Below, piece after piece: positions 62,716-64,000 of a stretch of DNA of 64,000 nt; position 1 is the first letter of the stretch; every line of letters begins with the position of its first letter. This stretch comes from Clostridia bacterium (GTDB lineage: Bacteria; Bacillota; Clostridia; Oscillospirales; Acutalibacteraceae), in assembly GCA_017465465.1 (NCBI GenBank), contig JAFTWE010000018.1:1-64000 (forward strand), read 5' to 3'. The notes below the pieces were generated by a model. The model was not told where the DNA came from. It did not search any database and saw nothing but the letters and a program-made list of their open reading frames with translations. The position numbers and the translations under genes were made by a program.

Positions 62716-63950
62716 AAAATCGTCACCTCGGGGCTCAGAAGCTGTTTGAGAGTTTTAAAACTATTTGCAGATTCTTTTAATGACATTAAAATTTGTTTTT
62801 CTTCGGCAGTAAGCATTTTTTCAGCTAAGTCAAAAATATTTTCAATCAGCTTTTTCATATAATAACCGTAATAATTGCACTTAAATCCGTTAACTCTGAT
62901 TAAAGCAATCTGATTTATCATATCCTCAACTGTTACATAGCCAAACATTGAATTGATTTCTTTCACAGCATCAGAGTTATAGAAAAGACCTTTAATCAGG
63001 CACGCATAGGCAAGCATATATTCAATCGGCATACTGTCTGCTGCTCTGATTTCAATAAATTGCTTTACCCTGACATTAGGAAATACCATTGACATAATAT
63101 GCTTTATATCATTTAAAGTTATCTGTCTTTCTTTGAAAATTTCTTCATTTGATTGGTTTTCAAAAAAAACATCTTTTCCGTTTTCCTGTATAAAAATAGG
63201 CTCCGTGGAATAAATCCACTGCGCATATTCCTTAAAAGTGCTGAAGTTCAAGAAACCGCATCGTGAATTATCAACATTTTCCCACGCAAAAGACCTTGCA
63301 CTGTATTTGTCATATTCTTCGCCTTCAAAGGTACCCACATTATCTGTAATAAGATAAAATAACGGTGTGAGCAAATTTGCAAGGCGAAACTTCTCAGCAA
63401 AATCAGACTCACTGAAATAGTCTATATTCACCTGAACAGAAGCACTTCCGCGCATCATATACCGTGGCTTGTTTCCCTTAGCTACAAAATAAGAATCCAT
63501 AAGCCTGTATCTTTCTTTCGGAATAAGAGGCAAGTTGTCAGCCTTAGCGGTTGGATGATATCCAACATTCAGTAGCTTGTATCCGAATTCCTGGAGAATC
63601 GGAGTAATTTTTTCAACAAAAGAACAATATAACCTTTCAATCTCCTTTATACATTCAAGAGGAATAATGCTGACTTCAATCTGTGCCGCGGGCTCGAGAG
63701 TTATAAAAACTTTACCGTCATCAAGACCAACAAGATGTCCGTCAGAATATGTTTTATTGGGATAAAACTCCGCCAACTGATTGAGCACCTGCTCAATTCC
63801 GCAATCACCGTAAAAAGAAACATAATTATTCTCTTTATCAGTAATAATATGCTCACACTCAACACCGATTTTTTTGCTGTTTTGTGATTTTACACCTGAA
63901 GCAATAAAATCGGTTATTTTTTCAATATTCTCGTTTTTAAAATCAATCAT
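62712..63950 (-). CDS. Glutamate-cysteine ligase family protein
   Basis: The 412-residue GCS2-type ligase homologue, related to plant/EgtA gamma-glutamylcysteine synthetases, contains GVECEHII, LEPAAQIEVSI, the hallmark YMMRGSASVQVNIDY and FIEIRAADSMP. The family makes gamma-glutamylcysteine from Glu and Cys with ATP; relatives can use other amines. GGAAGAGAG precedes the ATG. It begins a two-gene operon reading away from the window's end and overlaps the ATP-grasp gene. A specific product is not proven. Confidence 0.85.
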   Translation of the reverse strand: MIDFKNENIEKITDFIASGVKSQNSKKIGVECEHIITDKENNYVSFYGDCGIEQVLNQLAEFYPNKTYSDGHLVGLDDGKVFITLEPAAQIEVSIIPLECIKEIERLYCSFVEKITPILQEFGYKLLNVGYHPTAKADNLPLIPKERYRLMDSYFVAKGNKPRYMMRGSASVQVNIDYFSESDFAEKFRLANLLTPLFYLITDNVGTFEGEEYDKYSARSFAWENVDNSRCGFLNFSTFKEYAQWIYSTEPIFIQENGKDVFFENQSNEEIFKERQITLNDIKHIMSMVFPNVRVKQFIEIRAADSMPIEYMLAYACLIKGLFYNSDAVKEINSMFGYVTVEDMINQIALIRVNGFKCNYYGYYMKKLIENIFDLAEKMLTAEEKQILMSLKESANSFKTLKQLLSPEVTIL

Positions 63951-64000
63951 AATTTCTCTCTTCCGGTATGTTTTAATAAAAATTTAAGATAATATTATCG

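Noticed and set aside
1..64000. CRISPR array, prophage, IS element or rRNA operon
   Set aside because: No regularly spaced direct repeats, transposase, phage structural genes or rRNA-like sequence were seen.

Overview
The window reads as a chromosomal segment of a low-GC, Gram-positive, spore-forming anaerobe of class Clostridia. It most resembles a gut Ruminococcus/Oscillospiraceae-type organism; this is inference from gene content, not a database match. The clues are strong AGGAGG ribosome binding sites with frequent TTG/GTG starts, SAM-I and FMN riboswitches, and a dockerin domain. Five sporulation genes are present (spoIIM, sigK without interruption, cwlD, and both dipicolinate synthase subunits), along with a class III anaerobic ribonucleotide reductase. 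Host-glycan enzymes are also present: GH38 and GH125 alpha-mannosidases and L-fucose isomerase. No prophage, insertion sequence, rRNA operon or CRISPR array was seen. Coding density is very high and no stretch over about 330 bases lacks a recognisable function.

Layout. 1-4.6 kb: tRNA-Leu, GH38 alpha-mannosidase and L-fucose isomerase. 4.6-12.3 kb (minus strand): a compact run ymdB, solute-binding lipoprotein, recG, luxS, M23 endopeptidase and a DapA/NanA-family lyase, ending at a shared terminator. 12.3-14.6 kb (minus): metK under a SAM-I riboswitch and ribU under an FMN riboswitch. 14.6-16.1 kb: a secreted dockerin/Big2/C39-like protein. 16.1-22.2 kb: rodA divergent from tsaE-tsaB-rpiB-upp-GH125-capA. 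22.2-28.6 kb: acyl-CoA synthetase-like and FAD proteins, tRNA-Ala, small membrane proteins, a GHL10-like lipoprotein, a candidate 6S RNA and a DUF1292 protein. 28.8-39.9 kb (plus): a giant MMPL transporter fused to a lipoprotein-like module, then tmk-DJ1-5FCL-mltG-U32-PBP1A-yqgF. 39.9-48.9 kb: two half-size TSUP proteins, cwlD-radA-GME-fold gene, xerD, spoIIM, a TIM-barrel isomerase, an esterase and an ABC-F ATPase. 49-55 kb: secreted lipase-like protein, nrdG, nrdD (with a fused redoxin) and trxB. 55-60 kb: membrane protein, sigK with a coupled lipoprotein, two tandem PHP phosphoesterases, and spoVFB/spoVFA. 60-64 kb: murC convergent with a two-gene operon of a glutamate-cysteine ligase homologue and an unusual ATP-grasp ligase.

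Themes. Cell-wall growth and remodelling (rodA, PBP1A, mltG, M23, cwlD, murC) and sporulation genes are spread through the window. Nucleotide and redox metabolism is concentrated at 51-55 kb. There the nrdD promoter carries two NrdR-box-like sites exactly 42 bp apart, and the reductase has its own C-terminal CxxC redoxin domain followed by a thioredoxin reductase with an altered NADPH motif. The most promising candidate for an undescribed system is the gshA-like/ATP-grasp pair at 61.4-63.95 kb, which looks able to make a gamma-glutamyl peptide or thiol but whose second enzyme is not a canonical glutathione synthetase. The MMPL-lipoprotein fusion, the NrdD-redoxin fusion and the N-terminal-dockerin protein are the next best leads.
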